Part shown: one piece after another, positions 1 to 10,800 of the stretch
Layout of the letters: every line of letters begins with the position of its first letter
How positions within the stretch are numbered: the stretch's first letter is position 1
Notes under the pieces: generated by a model
Databases searched by the model: none
Told to the model about the DNA's origin: nothing
Seen by the model: the letters and a program-made list of their open reading frames with translations, nothing else
Source of the DNA: Bacteroidales bacterium UBA1181
GTDB taxonomy: Bacteria; Bacteroidota; Bacteroidia; Bacteroidales; Paludibacteraceae
Direction: 5' to 3'
Assembly: GCA_002310215.1 (NCBI GenBank)
Contig: DBYR01000013.1
Location: forward strand, 231,140-295,139
Length of the DNA: 64,000 nucleotides
Made by a program: the position numbers and the translations under genes

Positions 1-1
1 G

Positions 2-247
2 GCTGTTGGTCTCAGAATCAATTGCAACCATTTTTATGTTTGCCCGGAGATTGTCTTGCCTCGCATCGAGATTGGTGGCAGCCCATTCACTTTCTTTGAC
101 AAGAGTGAATATATCGGCTCCGTCGGTGTGAAACTCTCTTTCTTGTTCCCTATGGGAAATAACGCGAAGGATGACGCCGCTGAGGTGAAGACATCTTATA
201 GCTCTAATATACAGCAGGAAAATAGTATGCCTGTCGAGGATTTTTAA
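2..247 (+). CDS. C-terminal end of a probable outer-membrane beta-barrel protein (5' partial)
   Basis: The reading frame is open from the first bases of the window and stops at 245-247, giving the last 81 residues of a longer protein. The strands alternate polar and hydrophobic residues (EIVLPRIEIGG, then GSVGVKLSFLFPMG), as in the last strands of small Bacteroidota outer-membrane barrels. A polar tail of about 30 residues follows. The barrel call is inferred from pattern only, because the N-terminus and any signal peptide lie outside the window. It is followed after 20 bases by a lipoprotein gene on the same strand and then by tamB/tamL, so it may belong to an envelope operon. Confidence 0.5.
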   Translation, partial: AVGLRINCNHFYVCPEIVLPRIEIGGSPFTFFDKSEYIGSVGVKLSFLFPMGNNAKDDAAEVKTSYSSNIQQENSMPVEDF

Positions 248-267
248 TTTAATTATCATAGAAGATT

Positions 268-921
268 ATGGATATATTAAAAAAGATATTATGGTCAGCT
301 CTCCTCTTTTTGCCTTTCTCATGCTACGAGGAGGAGGAACCGATTGACACCGAATGTGGAAAAGATGTTTTCGACATTGATATGGATGGCCTGAAATTCA
401 CGGACGATTATGAGTTCAAACCTGCGGGCTTAGCTGTTTCCGACAGTTTTGTGACATTCTCTTTGTATGGTCGTGTGGAGAGGAGATGGAACCACGATGA
501 TTGGAAAGATAAACCTCAATACAGCGATTACCATTCCCATGAGAATGACTATCGGGCGCTCTCCATTTCCTTCCCATTGAAACAAAGGAAGATGGATGAT
601 TTCACGGATGTGGTATCGTTGAGCCATACCTCTATTGACTTCGGGAAGGACAGTGTCCTCGTGACGTTGGAGGTGAACGACGTAAAGGACACCTTGGATG
701 TGACTTCCGGATTGTTGCGGTTCAATTGCGCAGATCTGCTGGGTATCGATGGACATCGGGATTTTGTGGTCCTCGCGGGTACGCTGTCATTCAGTTATTA
801 TGACAGCAAGGCGCAGGACTCGACAAATATTGCCGCTAAAAAGGATTTTTACAACAGGAAATCCATGGGCGGCAATTTCGACGTGCGAATCGGTCGTAGT
901 AACTTCGATAAGAAAAAATAA
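268..921 (+). CDS. Putative lipoprotein of unknown function
   Basis: This 217-residue protein starts with a short hydrophobic segment followed by a lipobox-like LPFSC, with Cys19 as the likely lipidated residue. The acidic EEEEP that follows is compatible with export of lipoproteins in Bacteroidota. The mature part is rich in charged residues and short beta-like stretches with no motif I recognise. It probably faces the periplasm or cell surface. It starts 20 bases after the upstream gene and ends 8 bases before tamB, so it is likely co-transcribed with both. The function is unknown; a link to outer-membrane assembly is suggested only by the neighbours. Confidence 0.7.
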   Translation: MDILKKILWSALLFLPFSCYEEEEPIDTECGKDVFDIDMDGLKFTDDYEFKPAGLAVSDSFVTFSLYGRVERRWNHDDWKDKPQYSDYHSHENDYRALSISFPLKQRKMDDFTDVVSLSHTSIDFGKDSVLVTLEVNDVKDTLDVTSGLLRFNCADLLGIDGHRDFVVLAGTLSFSYYDSKAQDSTNIAAKKDFYNRKSMGGNFDVRIGRSNFDKKK

Positions 922-929
922 TCCATTTC

Positions 930-3900
930 GTGAAAAAGGCGTTCCGCATATTCTTGCTGGTCATCGCTGTTATTCTTGCCTTGAATATCGTTGTGGTGGC
1001 TTTGCTGAGCAACAAGAGTGTGCAGAAATCGCTGATTTCATACGGAGAAAACTGGCTGAGGGAGAGAACCAATACGGAACTCTCCCTCGGTTATATTGGC
1101 TTCGACCTCCTCAACGGATTCTTCGTGGAGGGGCTCTACGTGGAGGACCAGCAGGGGGATACGCTGCTCTTCGCGGATAGAATCAAGGCGGACATCAACT
1201 TGCATGCCCTCTTGAATATTAATAACCTGAAAATCAAAAAGGTGGAATTGGATGACTTCGTCGCCCATATCCACAAGGAGACGGATTCCTCCGCCTTCAA
1301 TTTCCAGTTCCTGATCGACGCTTTCGCGAGTGATGAGCCTAAGGAGAAGAAACCTCAGGCTGATCCATTCGCCATGACAATCAAATCGGTCGTCCTGAAG
1401 AACGGCCGGGTAACCTATGACGTGCGCTCCGCCGAGGAGACGCCCGATCTCTTCAACGCCTCGCATATCGATTGCTCCAACCTATGCTTGGACGCTTCCT
1501 TTGCCTTGTCTCCCAAGGGGGCCATCGAAGTGGAGGTGGAGGCACTCTCCCTCTCCGAAAAGTCCGGACTGCGGGTGGAGAACCTGGAGCTGGAGGCTAC
1601 GCTGGAAAACGACAAGCTCTCCCTGCCTTCCTTAGCACTCTCCTTGCCGAAGAGCCAACTTGCCTTGAAGGGGGAGGGAGCGTTGGACGACCTCACCTAC
1701 GATGTCACCCTCTCCTCCGACTCTTTCTCCTTGGCGGACCTGCGGTGCTTCGTGCCGATGTTCGCCTGCATGAAGGATTCAACAGCCCTGTCACTCCACG
1801 CCTCCGGAAAGTTCCCCGCCGTGAATGTGGAGAACCTGAAAATCAATTACCCTACCCTCCTCCAACTCTCCGCTCCTATTGTGAAGATGGAGGATTGTCT
1901 GGCATGGGACTCCACCGCCTATGTGCTACGCATAGACGAACTCTCCCTGACGAAAGAGGGCATGGATAGGATCATGACGATGGTCGGCAAGGAACCTAAC
2001 CCTACGCTCTCCGAATACCTGCCTATGAGGCTGGCCCTCCAATTCGACGGCCCGCTGTCGAATGCGAAATTGAAGGGAGACCTCGCCTCCACGTTAGCTT
2101 CCCTCGCCTTGGCGGGAACGCTGCGGTATGTGAACCGGGAGAACTACTTAGGGTGCGACCTCTCCACCTCCTTCATGGACGTGGCGCTGGACTCCATCCT
2201 CCATTCGAATGATTTCAAACGCTTATCGATGACGGCGGACCTCCAATTAGACTGGAAGATGGAGGCTATGCCTGACGCCCGCCTCGTCGCCCGCCTTCCT
2301 GATTTCTCCTATAAGGGCTATGACTACGACACGTTGAGGCTCAACGCCCATTATTTCAAGACGGACTCGCTCTCCTCCTTCGTGGAGGTCCGCGACCCTA
2401 ACCTTTTCTGCAACGCGAAGGTGGAGGCGGCTAACCTATCGGGCGAGATGCCCCGTTTCGCTGTGGCGACGGTGATCCGCCATTTCTCGCCACAGGCCAC
2501 CCATCTCGCCGACTCGCTCGGCAACGCACGGATCGACGTGGCGCTCTCCGCCCGTGTGACGGACCTCAATACGCTTTTAGGCGAGGTGGCCATCGATAGC
2601 CTCAACCTAAGCGGTGACTCCGCCCATATCATCTGGAGCAAACCATCCGTCGCCCGTCATGTGACCCTCGCGGATGGCACGAGACATCTCTTCTTCTCTT
2701 CACCCGCCTTGGACGTCGACCTGAAGGGACGCTATGAGTTCGCGGATATCTACCCTTCGGTATTGGGTGTCGTGCGCTCCTATTGGCCGCACCTCTTCCT
2801 GAAGATGGAGGTGCCGGAGGGGGGCAAAGAGAACCGTTTCGCCTTCCATGTGAAGGTGAAGGAGGTGGAGGACCTCATGCGTTTCATCGGGCAGGATATC
2901 TCCCTGAAGGAGGGCGCTTCCCTTTCGGGTAAGCTTTCCGCCCCGGACAATTCATTGGACATGAAACTGGAACTGCCCTACTTCCGCAGCGGAACCTCCA
3001 CACTACGTGACATTAAATTGGCCGTGAATGCGGATGGCAAGAAGATGAGCCTCTATGCTGATTTGGTGGCCGACTCATCCGCCTCCAACGGAGCCGCCAT
3101 GCTGGATATGCATCTGCGCTCCTCCATCGCGCAGAATAGAATGGACGGTCGGTTGGCACTCACCACCTTGCCGGACACTGCGATGCTGAGGGGTATGCTT
3201 CCCTTCGTGATCCATTCCGAGAAGTGGGGTGCCGACGGGTTCAACATGTGCCTCTCCACCCTACAGTCTGAATGGATATTAACGGGGCATCATTTCGGAT
3301 TATCCCCGGCCGTCGTACGACAAATGGGCCAGAAAATAGGTGTGAAGAACGTGGGTGTCTCCCTAGACGGCAACCTCCTCATGGATGTCGCCGGCGTCAT
3401 CTCCGACGAACTGAGCGACACGTTGAGCGCCCGCTTCGACCTTGTGGATCTGGAGCCGATTCTATCTGCTGTCGCCCGAAAATATATTCCGCTGCACTGC
3501 TCCCTGAATGGTGAGGTGCGCGCCTCTGCCTTGACGGGCGAGAAGATGCGCTTCCAGACCAATGGGTTGCGGCTCGACAGCATCGTGTACGACGGTATCC
3601 GTATCGGAGACTTGGTGGCGGACATGCGCTGGAACAACGAGCGGAAGGGCGTCTTATCCAGGATGACCCTGAGCGACAGAGGCAAACGCCTGGCTTCTGT
3701 GCAGGGCGTGGTGAAACCTGCGGAGAACATGATGAAGATGGTGGTCACGCTGGATTCTTTGCCGTTGGAGACATTCCTGCCGTTCGCCTCAGACTATGTG
3801 ACAGATCTTCGGGGTTTCTTAGGCGCCAGCATCTTAGCGGAGGGCGAAGTCACTTCTCCGGACGTGAACGGTTTCCTCTTCCTGAAGGACTCCCACCTAC

Positions 3901-5369
3901 GCGTCAACTACACAGGTGTGGGCTACTCCATATCGGATAGCATTAAGTTCAAAAAGAACCAATTACGCATGGACCGATTCACCGTAAGGGATGACCAAGG
4001 AAACAAACTGACAATGAGGGGTGACATCACCCATGAAAAGTTCAAATCGTTCAAATACAATATCTTAGTCAATATGGATAACTTCCTGTTGCTGAACAAC
4101 CCGAAGGCTAAATCGAACACCGTCTATGGCATCTTCTACGCAAACGCCAAGGACCTGAAACTGACCTGGACTGACACACACATGAAGGTGACGGGTGAGT
4201 TCAGCAACGGTGACAAGACCTCGCTGAATATTGTCTTGCCTGAAACAGTGACGGAGGTGCAAACCTACGACAACATCGTCTATGTACAGCCTGCCGGTGC
4301 GGAGGATGCGGACACATCCAACGCTGACAAGGAGCCGCCTTTGAACATCGAGGCGGACATCAAGGTGGGTCTGACCGACCAAGCCTCCTTCTTCGTCAAC
4401 GTGGCGGACGGAGCAATGGTCAACGGTAACGGAAACCTTCATGTCACCTATCGCGACGGCAACGTGGCAATCTACAACCGCTACACGGTCAACAACGGAT
4501 ACGTGAAGGTCAAACTGAGCGAGATCCCCGCCAAGAAGTTCACCATCCAACAGGGCGCCTACGTGGAGTTTAACGGAGACCCTATGAAACTACGCTTCGA
4601 CGCCATCGCCTCGTATGACCTGACGGCCGACCTCGCCACGCTCAGCAGCAGCTTCACAAACATGGGACTGAGCACTACCCGCCAGCCGGTGCGCTGTGGA
4701 GTACACGCCTCCGGCTCACTCTCACAGATGGACCTCACCTACGACATCTCTTTGCCGAAGGCGGACAACAACGTGACACAAAGTCTGAACAGCATCATCA
4801 CAACAGACGAGATACGCATCCGCGAGTTCGCCTACCTGATCGGCTTAGGCATGTTCTACGCTCCGAACGAAGAGGCACAGGGCGATATGCTCACCTCATT
4901 GGCATCCTCTTCCCTCTCCTCCGCCCTGAACAACGCCCTCTCCTCCGTGTTGGGTGACAAGGTGACAATCGGCACGGGCTTCTCCTCCTCGCAGGAGGAT
5001 TTCTCCGACATGGAGATGAACGTATCTGTCTCCACGAAGCTATTCAACGACAGATTGCTGCTCAGCACCAACTTGGGTTATCAGAAACAGGCGACCGGCG
5101 AGGAAGATGGATCTTCGTTTTTAGGTGACTTCGATGCGGAATATCTCTTGGGCAAGAAAAAGATTGTTAGGCTTAAAGCTTATAACCATACGAACAACGA
5201 TTTCTACCGTGCCTCCGGCAATACGCAGGGTGTGGGTGTGGTCTTCGTCAAGGAGGCGAAAACCTTCCGCGGGCTCTTGCCTTTCGGCAAGGATGCTTAC
5301 GGGAACAACCTATTGGCGCCTCGTGACACGGTTTCCAAGGAAGAAAGGAGGGATGAAGATGGTGAATAG
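930..5369 (+). CDS. tamB: TamB-like translocation/assembly module protein (DUF490)
   Basis: At 1479 residues this is a typical length for the AsmA/TamB superfamily. It has one N-terminal membrane anchor (residues about 4-26, MKKAFRIFLLVIAV followed by more hydrophobics). A very long repetitive beta-rich region follows, with many L-x-L-x and 'KG.LSG/LSD' type strands. The last 450 residues resemble the conserved TamB (DUF490) C-terminus, with GNGNLHVTYRDGNV and a glycine/serine-rich tail. Family members span the periplasm as a hydrophobic groove, moving lipids or barrel substrates between inner membrane and outer-membrane partners. The start is GTG at 930; there is no better start that keeps the anchor. 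The 3' end overlaps the BamA-type lipoprotein gene by 11 bases, the classic tamB/tamL pairing of Bacteroidota. Confidence 0.88.
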   Translation: MKKAFRIFLLVIAVILALNIVVVALLSNKSVQKSLISYGENWLRERTNTELSLGYIGFDLLNGFFVEGLYVEDQQGDTLLFADRIKADINLHALLNINNLKIKKVELDDFVAHIHKETDSSAFNFQFLIDAFASDEPKEKKPQADPFAMTIKSVVLKNGRVTYDVRSAEETPDLFNASHIDCSNLCLDASFALSPKGAIEVEVEALSLSEKSGLRVENLELEATLENDKLSLPSLALSLPKSQLALKGEGALDDLTYDVTLSSDSFSLADLRCFVPMFACMKDSTALSLHASGKFPAVNVENLKINYPTLLQLSAPIVKMEDCLAWDSTAYVLRIDELSLTKEGMDRIMTMVGKEPNPTLSEYLPMRLALQFDGPLSNAKLKGDLASTLASLALAGTLRYVNRENYLGCDLSTSFMDVALDSILHSNDFKRLSMTADLQLDWKMEAMPDARLVARLPDFSYKGYDYDTLRLNAHYFKTDSLSSFVEVRDPNLFCNAKVEAANLSGEMPRFAVATVIRHFSPQATHLADSLGNARIDVALSARVTDLNTLLGEVAIDSLNLSGDSAHIIWSKPSVARHVTLADGTRHLFFSSPALDVDLKGRYEFADIYPSVLGVVRSYWPHLFLKMEVPEGGKENRFAFHVKVKEVEDLMRFIGQDISLKEGASLSGKLSAPDNSLDMKLELPYFRSGTSTLRDIKLAVNADGKKMSLYADLVADSSASNGAAMLDMHLRSSIAQNRMDGRLALTTLPDTAMLRGMLPFVIHSEKWGADGFNMCLSTLQSEWILTGHHFGLSPAVVRQMGQKIGVKNVGVSLDGNLLMDVAGVISDELSDTLSARFDLVDLEPILSAVARKYIPLHCSLNGEVRASALTGEKMRFQTNGLRLDSIVYDGIRIGDLVADMRWNNERKGVLSRMTLSDRGKRLASVQGVVKPAENMMKMVVTLDSLPLETFLPFASDYVTDLRGFLGASILAEGEVTSPDVNGFLFLKDSHLRVNYTGVGYSISDSIKFKKNQLRMDRFTVRDDQGNKLTMRGDITHEKFKSFKYNILVNMDNFLLLNNPKAKSNTVYGIFYANAKDLKLTWTDTHMKVTGEFSNGDKTSLNIVLPETVTEVQTYDNIVYVQPAGAEDADTSNADKEPPLNIEADIKVGLTDQASFFVNVADGAMVNGNGNLHVTYRDGNVAIYNRYTVNNGYVKVKLSEIPAKKFTIQQGAYVEFNGDPMKLRFDAIASYDLTADLATLSSSFTNMGLSTTRQPVRCGVHASGSLSQMDLTYDISLPKADNNVTQSLNSIITTDEIRIREFAYLIGLGMFYAPNEEAQGDMLTSLASSSLSSALNNALSSVLGDKVTIGTGFSSSQEDFSDMEMNVSVSTKLFNDRLLLSTNLGYQKQATGEEDGSSFLGDFDAEYLLGKKKIVRLKAYNHTNNDFYRASGNTQGVGVVFVKEAKTFRGLLPFGKDAYGNNLLAPRDTVSKEERRDEDGE

Positions 5370-7665
5370 TAGGGTGATTGGTTGCGTTTTCGCAGTGTTG
5401 CTGACACTTTCGGCCTGCCGCACCACCAAATATGTGCCGGAGGGTGAATACCTGCTCAGGGACGTGGAGATCGAGTCGCTTGACGGGAAGGTCTATACCG
5501 GACAGTTCGAATCCCTGCTACGCCAAAAACCCGCCTCCCGTCTCGGCCTTCGAATCTATTCCCTTTCGGGTAGGGACTCCACCAAGTGGATGAACAAACT
5601 GTTGCGCAAGATCGGTAGCGCACCGGTCCTCTATGCGGAGGATCAGTCGCTGAAGACAGAGACACAAATGCGCAAGGAACTGAATAACTTGGGCTACCTG
5701 AACGCCTCGGTCGGACACTGCCTCACCAAACAGGGCAAGAAAGCCTATCTCACCTATTGCCTGAAAGAGAACGACCGATATACCATCCGCCTTGCGGAGA
5801 ACGGAATCGACTCTTCCGAGCTGAGGAACATCGTGGACTACAAGATCGTCCACCGCTGGCTGGAGTTCGCCAAGGACGAGCCCTTCGTCGCAGCTAAACT
5901 GGACGAATCGACAGCAGGCATCATCTCACACGTACGTAACCAAGGATACTATAACATCAGCAAGGATAACCTCTATTTCTTGGTCGATACGACGGTGGGG
6001 AATCATCAGGTGGACGTCTCCCTCAAGTACCGTCCAACAAGAAAAATCGATTCGCTGACAGGCGTCGACCCGTCTCTGGTCCGCTATAAAATCAGAAATG
6101 TCATCGTCAACAATTCCTATAGTAGAGGAACGGACACGATTGATTACAAGCGCATTAAGATAGTCAAGGGGGAGGAGACCTTCATCCGTCCATCCATCCT
6201 CTACTACAACAACTTCATTCGTTCAGGGCGTTACTACAGTGACTTGTTACTCGAAAAGACCCATTCGTCGCTCAATTCTCTGAGTGCGGTGGACCAAGTG
6301 AACATCGGATTCTCGCCTGTGCCAGGTGACAGCGCGCTGTTGGATGTGCATATCAACCTCTCCCCCGCCAACATCTATTACTTCCAGTTCGGTGTCGACG
6401 GCACGAACAATGCGGGAGACTTGGGTGTGGCGAGCTACATCTCCTTCTCCAACAAGAATATCTTCAAGGGCTCCGAGACCTTCCGCATCAAGCTGAATGG
6501 CGCCTACGAGCATATCAGCAGCCGTGACGATGGTGTCAAGCTCCTCTCGAACAACTTCTACGAGTATGGCGTGGAAGCCTCGATCTCCTATCCGCGCATC
6601 ATCTTCGGACTACTGCCGGAGAAGTACAGGAAACAGGTGGGGTCCTCCACGAATTTCTCCGCCAGCATCAACTGGCAGAACCGCCCGGAATATAACCGCC
6701 GCGTCTTGGGCCTCGATTGGGGCTACGGATGGAAAAGCCACCGCCAGCGCATGTCGCACACGTTCGATCTCTATAACATCAACTATGTCGTCACGAGGGA
6801 CATGTCCGACTGGTTCGCCGCCTACCTGGAACGAGGACGCAACGCCTTGCTGAAAGAGAGCTACATGGACCAGTTCATCACACGCACCACCTATTCGTTC
6901 GTCTATGCGAACCAACGGAAGGGAAGCGCCGCCGGTAGCGGTTACACGTTGCGTGGTGGCGTGGACATGGCGGGTACCTTGCCTTTCGCAGTCTGTGCAC
7001 TGGCGGGCGTAGAGAAGAAACCTGTCGAGGGATCCGATGGTGAAGGCAATAACAAATACATGATTCTTGGCACTCCCTTCGCCCAATACGCGAAACTGAC
7101 CTTCGACCTCTCCCGCACCTTCCTGACTAAACGCAACAACCAATTCGTGCTACACGCCGGCTTCGGACTGGCTTGCCCTTACCTCAACTCCGACATCTTG
7201 CCATACGAGCAACGTTTCTTCGCGGGCGGGGCGAATACGGTCAGAGGATGGAGCACCCGCACATTGGGCCCCGGGCGCTACAACTCCGGAGTGAAGTCGG
7301 ACTTCCTCCAACGCACGGGCGACGTAAAGCTGGTCTTCAACATCGAGCATAGACTCAAATTGTCTTCTTTCTTGGAGTTAGCCTCCTTCCTCGACGCAGG
7401 CAACGTCTGGACGGTCATGGCCTACAAGAACCAGCCATACGGGCAATTCAACATAGCGGATTTCTACAAGGAGTTTGGCCTCTCATGGGGTATGGGTATC
7501 CGTCCGAACCTCAGTTTCCTCGTCCTGCGCTTCGATGCGGGCATGCAACTGTATAATCCTGAAAATCCTACGGAAGAGAATGCCGGGAAAAGCAAGTGGG
7601 TGGTCACGCACCCTAAGTTCAAGGATAATTTCGCCCTCCATTTCGCTGTGGGATACCCGTTCTAA
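5359..7665 (+). CDS. tamL: TamL: lipoprotein BamA/TamA-family outer-membrane barrel
   Basis: This Omp85-family protein has a signal peptide ending in LLTLSAC, so it should be lipidated. That is the hallmark of the Bacteroidota TamL form of TamA. The N-terminal 300 residues look POTRA-like. The C-terminal half is a barrel with a VRGW motif (FFAGGANTVRGWSTRT), equivalent to the VRGF/Y loop of Omp85 proteins, and a terminal aromatic (GYPF). The frame stays open back to 5125, but I choose ATG 5359 because an AAAGGAGGG sequence ends 6 bases before it. ATG 5353 is possible. It overlaps the end of tamB, implying translational coupling and a joint complex in outer-membrane biogenesis. Confidence 0.87.
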   Translation: MVNSRVIGCVFAVLLTLSACRTTKYVPEGEYLLRDVEIESLDGKVYTGQFESLLRQKPASRLGLRIYSLSGRDSTKWMNKLLRKIGSAPVLYAEDQSLKTETQMRKELNNLGYLNASVGHCLTKQGKKAYLTYCLKENDRYTIRLAENGIDSSELRNIVDYKIVHRWLEFAKDEPFVAAKLDESTAGIISHVRNQGYYNISKDNLYFLVDTTVGNHQVDVSLKYRPTRKIDSLTGVDPSLVRYKIRNVIVNNSYSRGTDTIDYKRIKIVKGEETFIRPSILYYNNFIRSGRYYSDLLLEKTHSSLNSLSAVDQVNIGFSPVPGDSALLDVHINLSPANIYYFQFGVDGTNNAGDLGVASYISFSNKNIFKGSETFRIKLNGAYEHISSRDDGVKLLSNNFYEYGVEASISYPRIIFGLLPEKYRKQVGSSTNFSASINWQNRPEYNRRVLGLDWGYGWKSHRQRMSHTFDLYNINYVVTRDMSDWFAAYLERGRNALLKESYMDQFITRTTYSFVYANQRKGSAAGSGYTLRGGVDMAGTLPFAVCALAGVEKKPVEGSDGEGNNKYMILGTPFAQYAKLTFDLSRTFLTKRNNQFVLHAGFGLACPYLNSDILPYEQRFFAGGANTVRGWSTRTLGPGRYNSGVKSDFLQRTGDVKLVFNIEHRLKLSSFLELASFLDAGNVWTVMAYKNQPYGQFNIADFYKEFGLSWGMGIRPNLSFLVLRFDAGMQLYNPENPTEENAGKSKWVVTHPKFKDNFALHFAVGYPF

Positions 7666-7757
7666 TCTTCCTTCGATTTAACCAGTCAATACTGTTATTC
7701 TTTCCCTGACTGACAAGATACGCCGACACACATAGGCGTTCCATAGGCATCAAAAAA

Positions 7758-7789
7758 GGCTGGCCCCACCGATGGAGCCAGCCTTTTTT
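7758..7789. terminator. Bidirectional terminator between tamL and the alpha-2-macroglobulin gene
   Basis: A 7-bp perfect stem (GGCTGGC at 7758-7764 with GCCAGCC at 7777-7783) is preceded by six A and followed by six T. It can therefore end transcription from both sides between two convergent genes. Confidence 0.85.
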
Positions 7790-7818
7790 ACAAATACCCT
7801 TAATGGGCACACTTTCAA

Positions 7819-10800
7819 TTACTCGCCATAGACAGACGTCCAGAATCCGAGGTTCCGGGCGACAATCTCACTGTCATACATCGACCCGCATACAAAGGCA
7901 GGAGCAAAGTACCGTCCAATAAACGATGCGTGCAGTTTGACAGTGAAGGTCTTCGTCTCACGTGGCTTAAGAGAGAAGTAAGTCAACACACGGTCATCGC
8001 GCACATCCTTGTAGTTATAATTCTCGGAATCCTCCGTGTTGCCGGAGAGACGCTCGTTTTGGATCTCCCAACCGGAAGGGAATACCTGCGTCAGGTAAGC
8101 CTCCTTGTAGGTGTCATACGAAGAGGCATTGCTTACCTTCACCTTCACCAAGAAGTCTGTTCCTTGCTCGATCTTATTGACATCCAACGAGCTGCCATCC
8201 AAGGTGAAGTAATCCACCTTCATGTGCAGACCATTCTCGAATGCACCACCCGCGTTCTCCAACGGAATGCCGGAAGTTGCCACAGAAGCGAACAATACAT
8301 TACCGCCATTGTTCTTTATCTTCAGGGTCTTCTGTCCAGTGCCTGTTACCTCGAGTGATTTCTTCACGACATGACCATCGGAATTGAAGGAGACGGATTT
8401 GCCGTCCTTGATACAAGCCGCATTGATATTGCCAGACTTATTTTGCTTAGCATAGTGGGAGAAGGCGATCAAAACCTGCGCCAATTCCTGCGTACTATAC
8501 TGCTTTCCAAGGCCGATCTGCTCCGACATTTTCTTCAATAGGGAGAAGGTGGCCGTCTTGTCTGATCCAATAAGCGTCATGGCGTCCAAAATCAACGCCC
8601 TATCTCTCAGGGAAGATCCAAAGGTGACATTGCTATAAGAGTAACTACGCACCTCAGAGCTCAAGGCGTTGCATAAGTTCTTTGCGACATCCTTCTTCCC
8701 GCACAATGCGTATGCGGCAGCCAAACGCCACTTGGAGACATTATCCAGCTTCTTATCCTTCAACCTGTTCATGGCACTCAGATCCGCCTTCCCGGCAAGC
8801 GCTAACGTATAGAGGCGGTATGCCTGCTCCAGGGTATTGTCACTGTTGTCTTGGTATGACCAAGATGATGCCATACGTTTTTGGTACGACAAGAAACTAT
8901 TAATCACCGAATTAGAAACATCATATCCATGGTTCTTAGCCTCCAGGAGGAAGTGTCCCGCATAGGTCGTTACCCAAGGGTAATCATAATTACCACCCAT
9001 CCAATAAGAGAAGGCGCCGCTACCCATCTGCATTTGGCTCAGTTTGAAGATAGCCTCCTTCACATGTTGGTCACAATCCTTCTTTTCCTGAGGATTCATC
9101 TCGATGATCTCAGGCAACAGCAACTGAGGGAAGGCCTTGGATGAAGTCTGCTCCGCACATCCGTGAGGATAGCCGATCAGATACTCCAAACTACGTCCCA
9201 AATCCAAGGAAGGCAAACCACTTATTTCGACCGAAAGCTGATTGGTGCCATCCACACCGAACAAGTCATAAGGGCACTCTACCTCCTTGTTCGCAGGGAT
9301 TTCGAACAATTTACTCTTCTGCACACGATCATTCGGATTCCGTACATCCAAATTGATCTCGCTCTTCACGTTATTAGTGCCATCAGTAGCGGATATAACG
9401 ATCTTTCCCTTGCCGATCACCTCTTTAGCCTTCATCCTGAAGGTGAGAATCTTATCCTCGTTCGCACCGAAGGACTCCTGGATTGAAGAGCGTCCCACAA
9501 CCTCCATTTTATCCCCTGCGGAGATGGAGAGCGTCACGTTTTTCTTCTTGCCATCCATAGCGAAAACGCTCACAGGCAACGAGAACTCCTCGTTTGGACC
9601 AACGACACGTGGAGCAGTAGGCAATATCATCAAAGGTTTCGTCACCTTCACCGTCTTCTCCGCATTTCCATAAGCTGCCTTATTACCGGCAACCACCATG
9701 ACGCGGACTGACCCGAAGTAGGTAGGCAATACCACCTTATGTGTCTTCGACTCACCCTTCTTCAACGTGACAGGGCCAAAGAAACGAACCACCGGCTCGA
9801 AACGTTTGTTCATGCCATCACGGTTCAGCGCTTGGTCACCACCGATAGCCAACATCTGCTCTATCTTTCCTCCATAAGCGCCGATGACCAAGTCGTACAT
9901 ATCCCATGAGTTGACGCCAAGCGCCTCACGCTTAAAGAACTCGTCATGGGCATTCGGCGTCTTAAAGTTCGTGAGGTCCAACAGACCCTCGTCTACAACG
10001 GCCAACGTGTAACACATCTCCTTGCCGTTCTTTTCGCTGACGGTCACGTCGAACGCCTTGTCCGACTCGACTTTATCATCCATCTTGATGACAGGGTACA
10101 GATGACTCACTTCACTCTCCACCATGAAATTCTTCACGCCGTACATTCTGATAGGAAGGTCATTCTCCGTCTTGTTGTACGGTTGTAACAAGTTCACATA
10201 AAGATATGCGTTAGGCATCATCTCGGCGGTCACATCCACATCCACGACAGTAGTACCCGACTGCGCCTCCACCCATTTCGAGGAGAGCACCCTGGATCGG
10301 TTCTCCACCGTGACCAGAAGCCGGCCCTTCTCAGGCGTAGGGACGGTCACCTTGACCTTATCACCCACATTGTAAGTCTCTTTATCCAAATTGAAGGAGA
10401 GCAAGGTAGCGGCAGTGGATCCATCGTTCTGCGCGCGTGAGTACCAATTCTCCCAATCGAAGTACATGACGCTACCAGCCTCATGTCCGTTTTTGCCATC
10501 CTTGACGACAAGCAGATAACGACCCCAGTCTGCGTCAGGCACATTTATGGTAACCAAAGCCTTTCCGTCCTTCACGGAGATATTCTTCTTTTCCAAATAA
10601 GGGGCACGAGAAATGCTCTCGGTATAGTAAGCCTCCTCCTCGCCAGAGTCCCACCACCAGTGCCAATTCAACTTGTACAAGCGGAGGGTGATGCCCTCTC
10701 CACTGACAGGCTTCCCGTTCTCATCCAACAATACGATAGGGAATGTCTGGTCACGATTGGTGAAGACGTACTTGAACCCAGGTTTGATAGGGTATTTAAC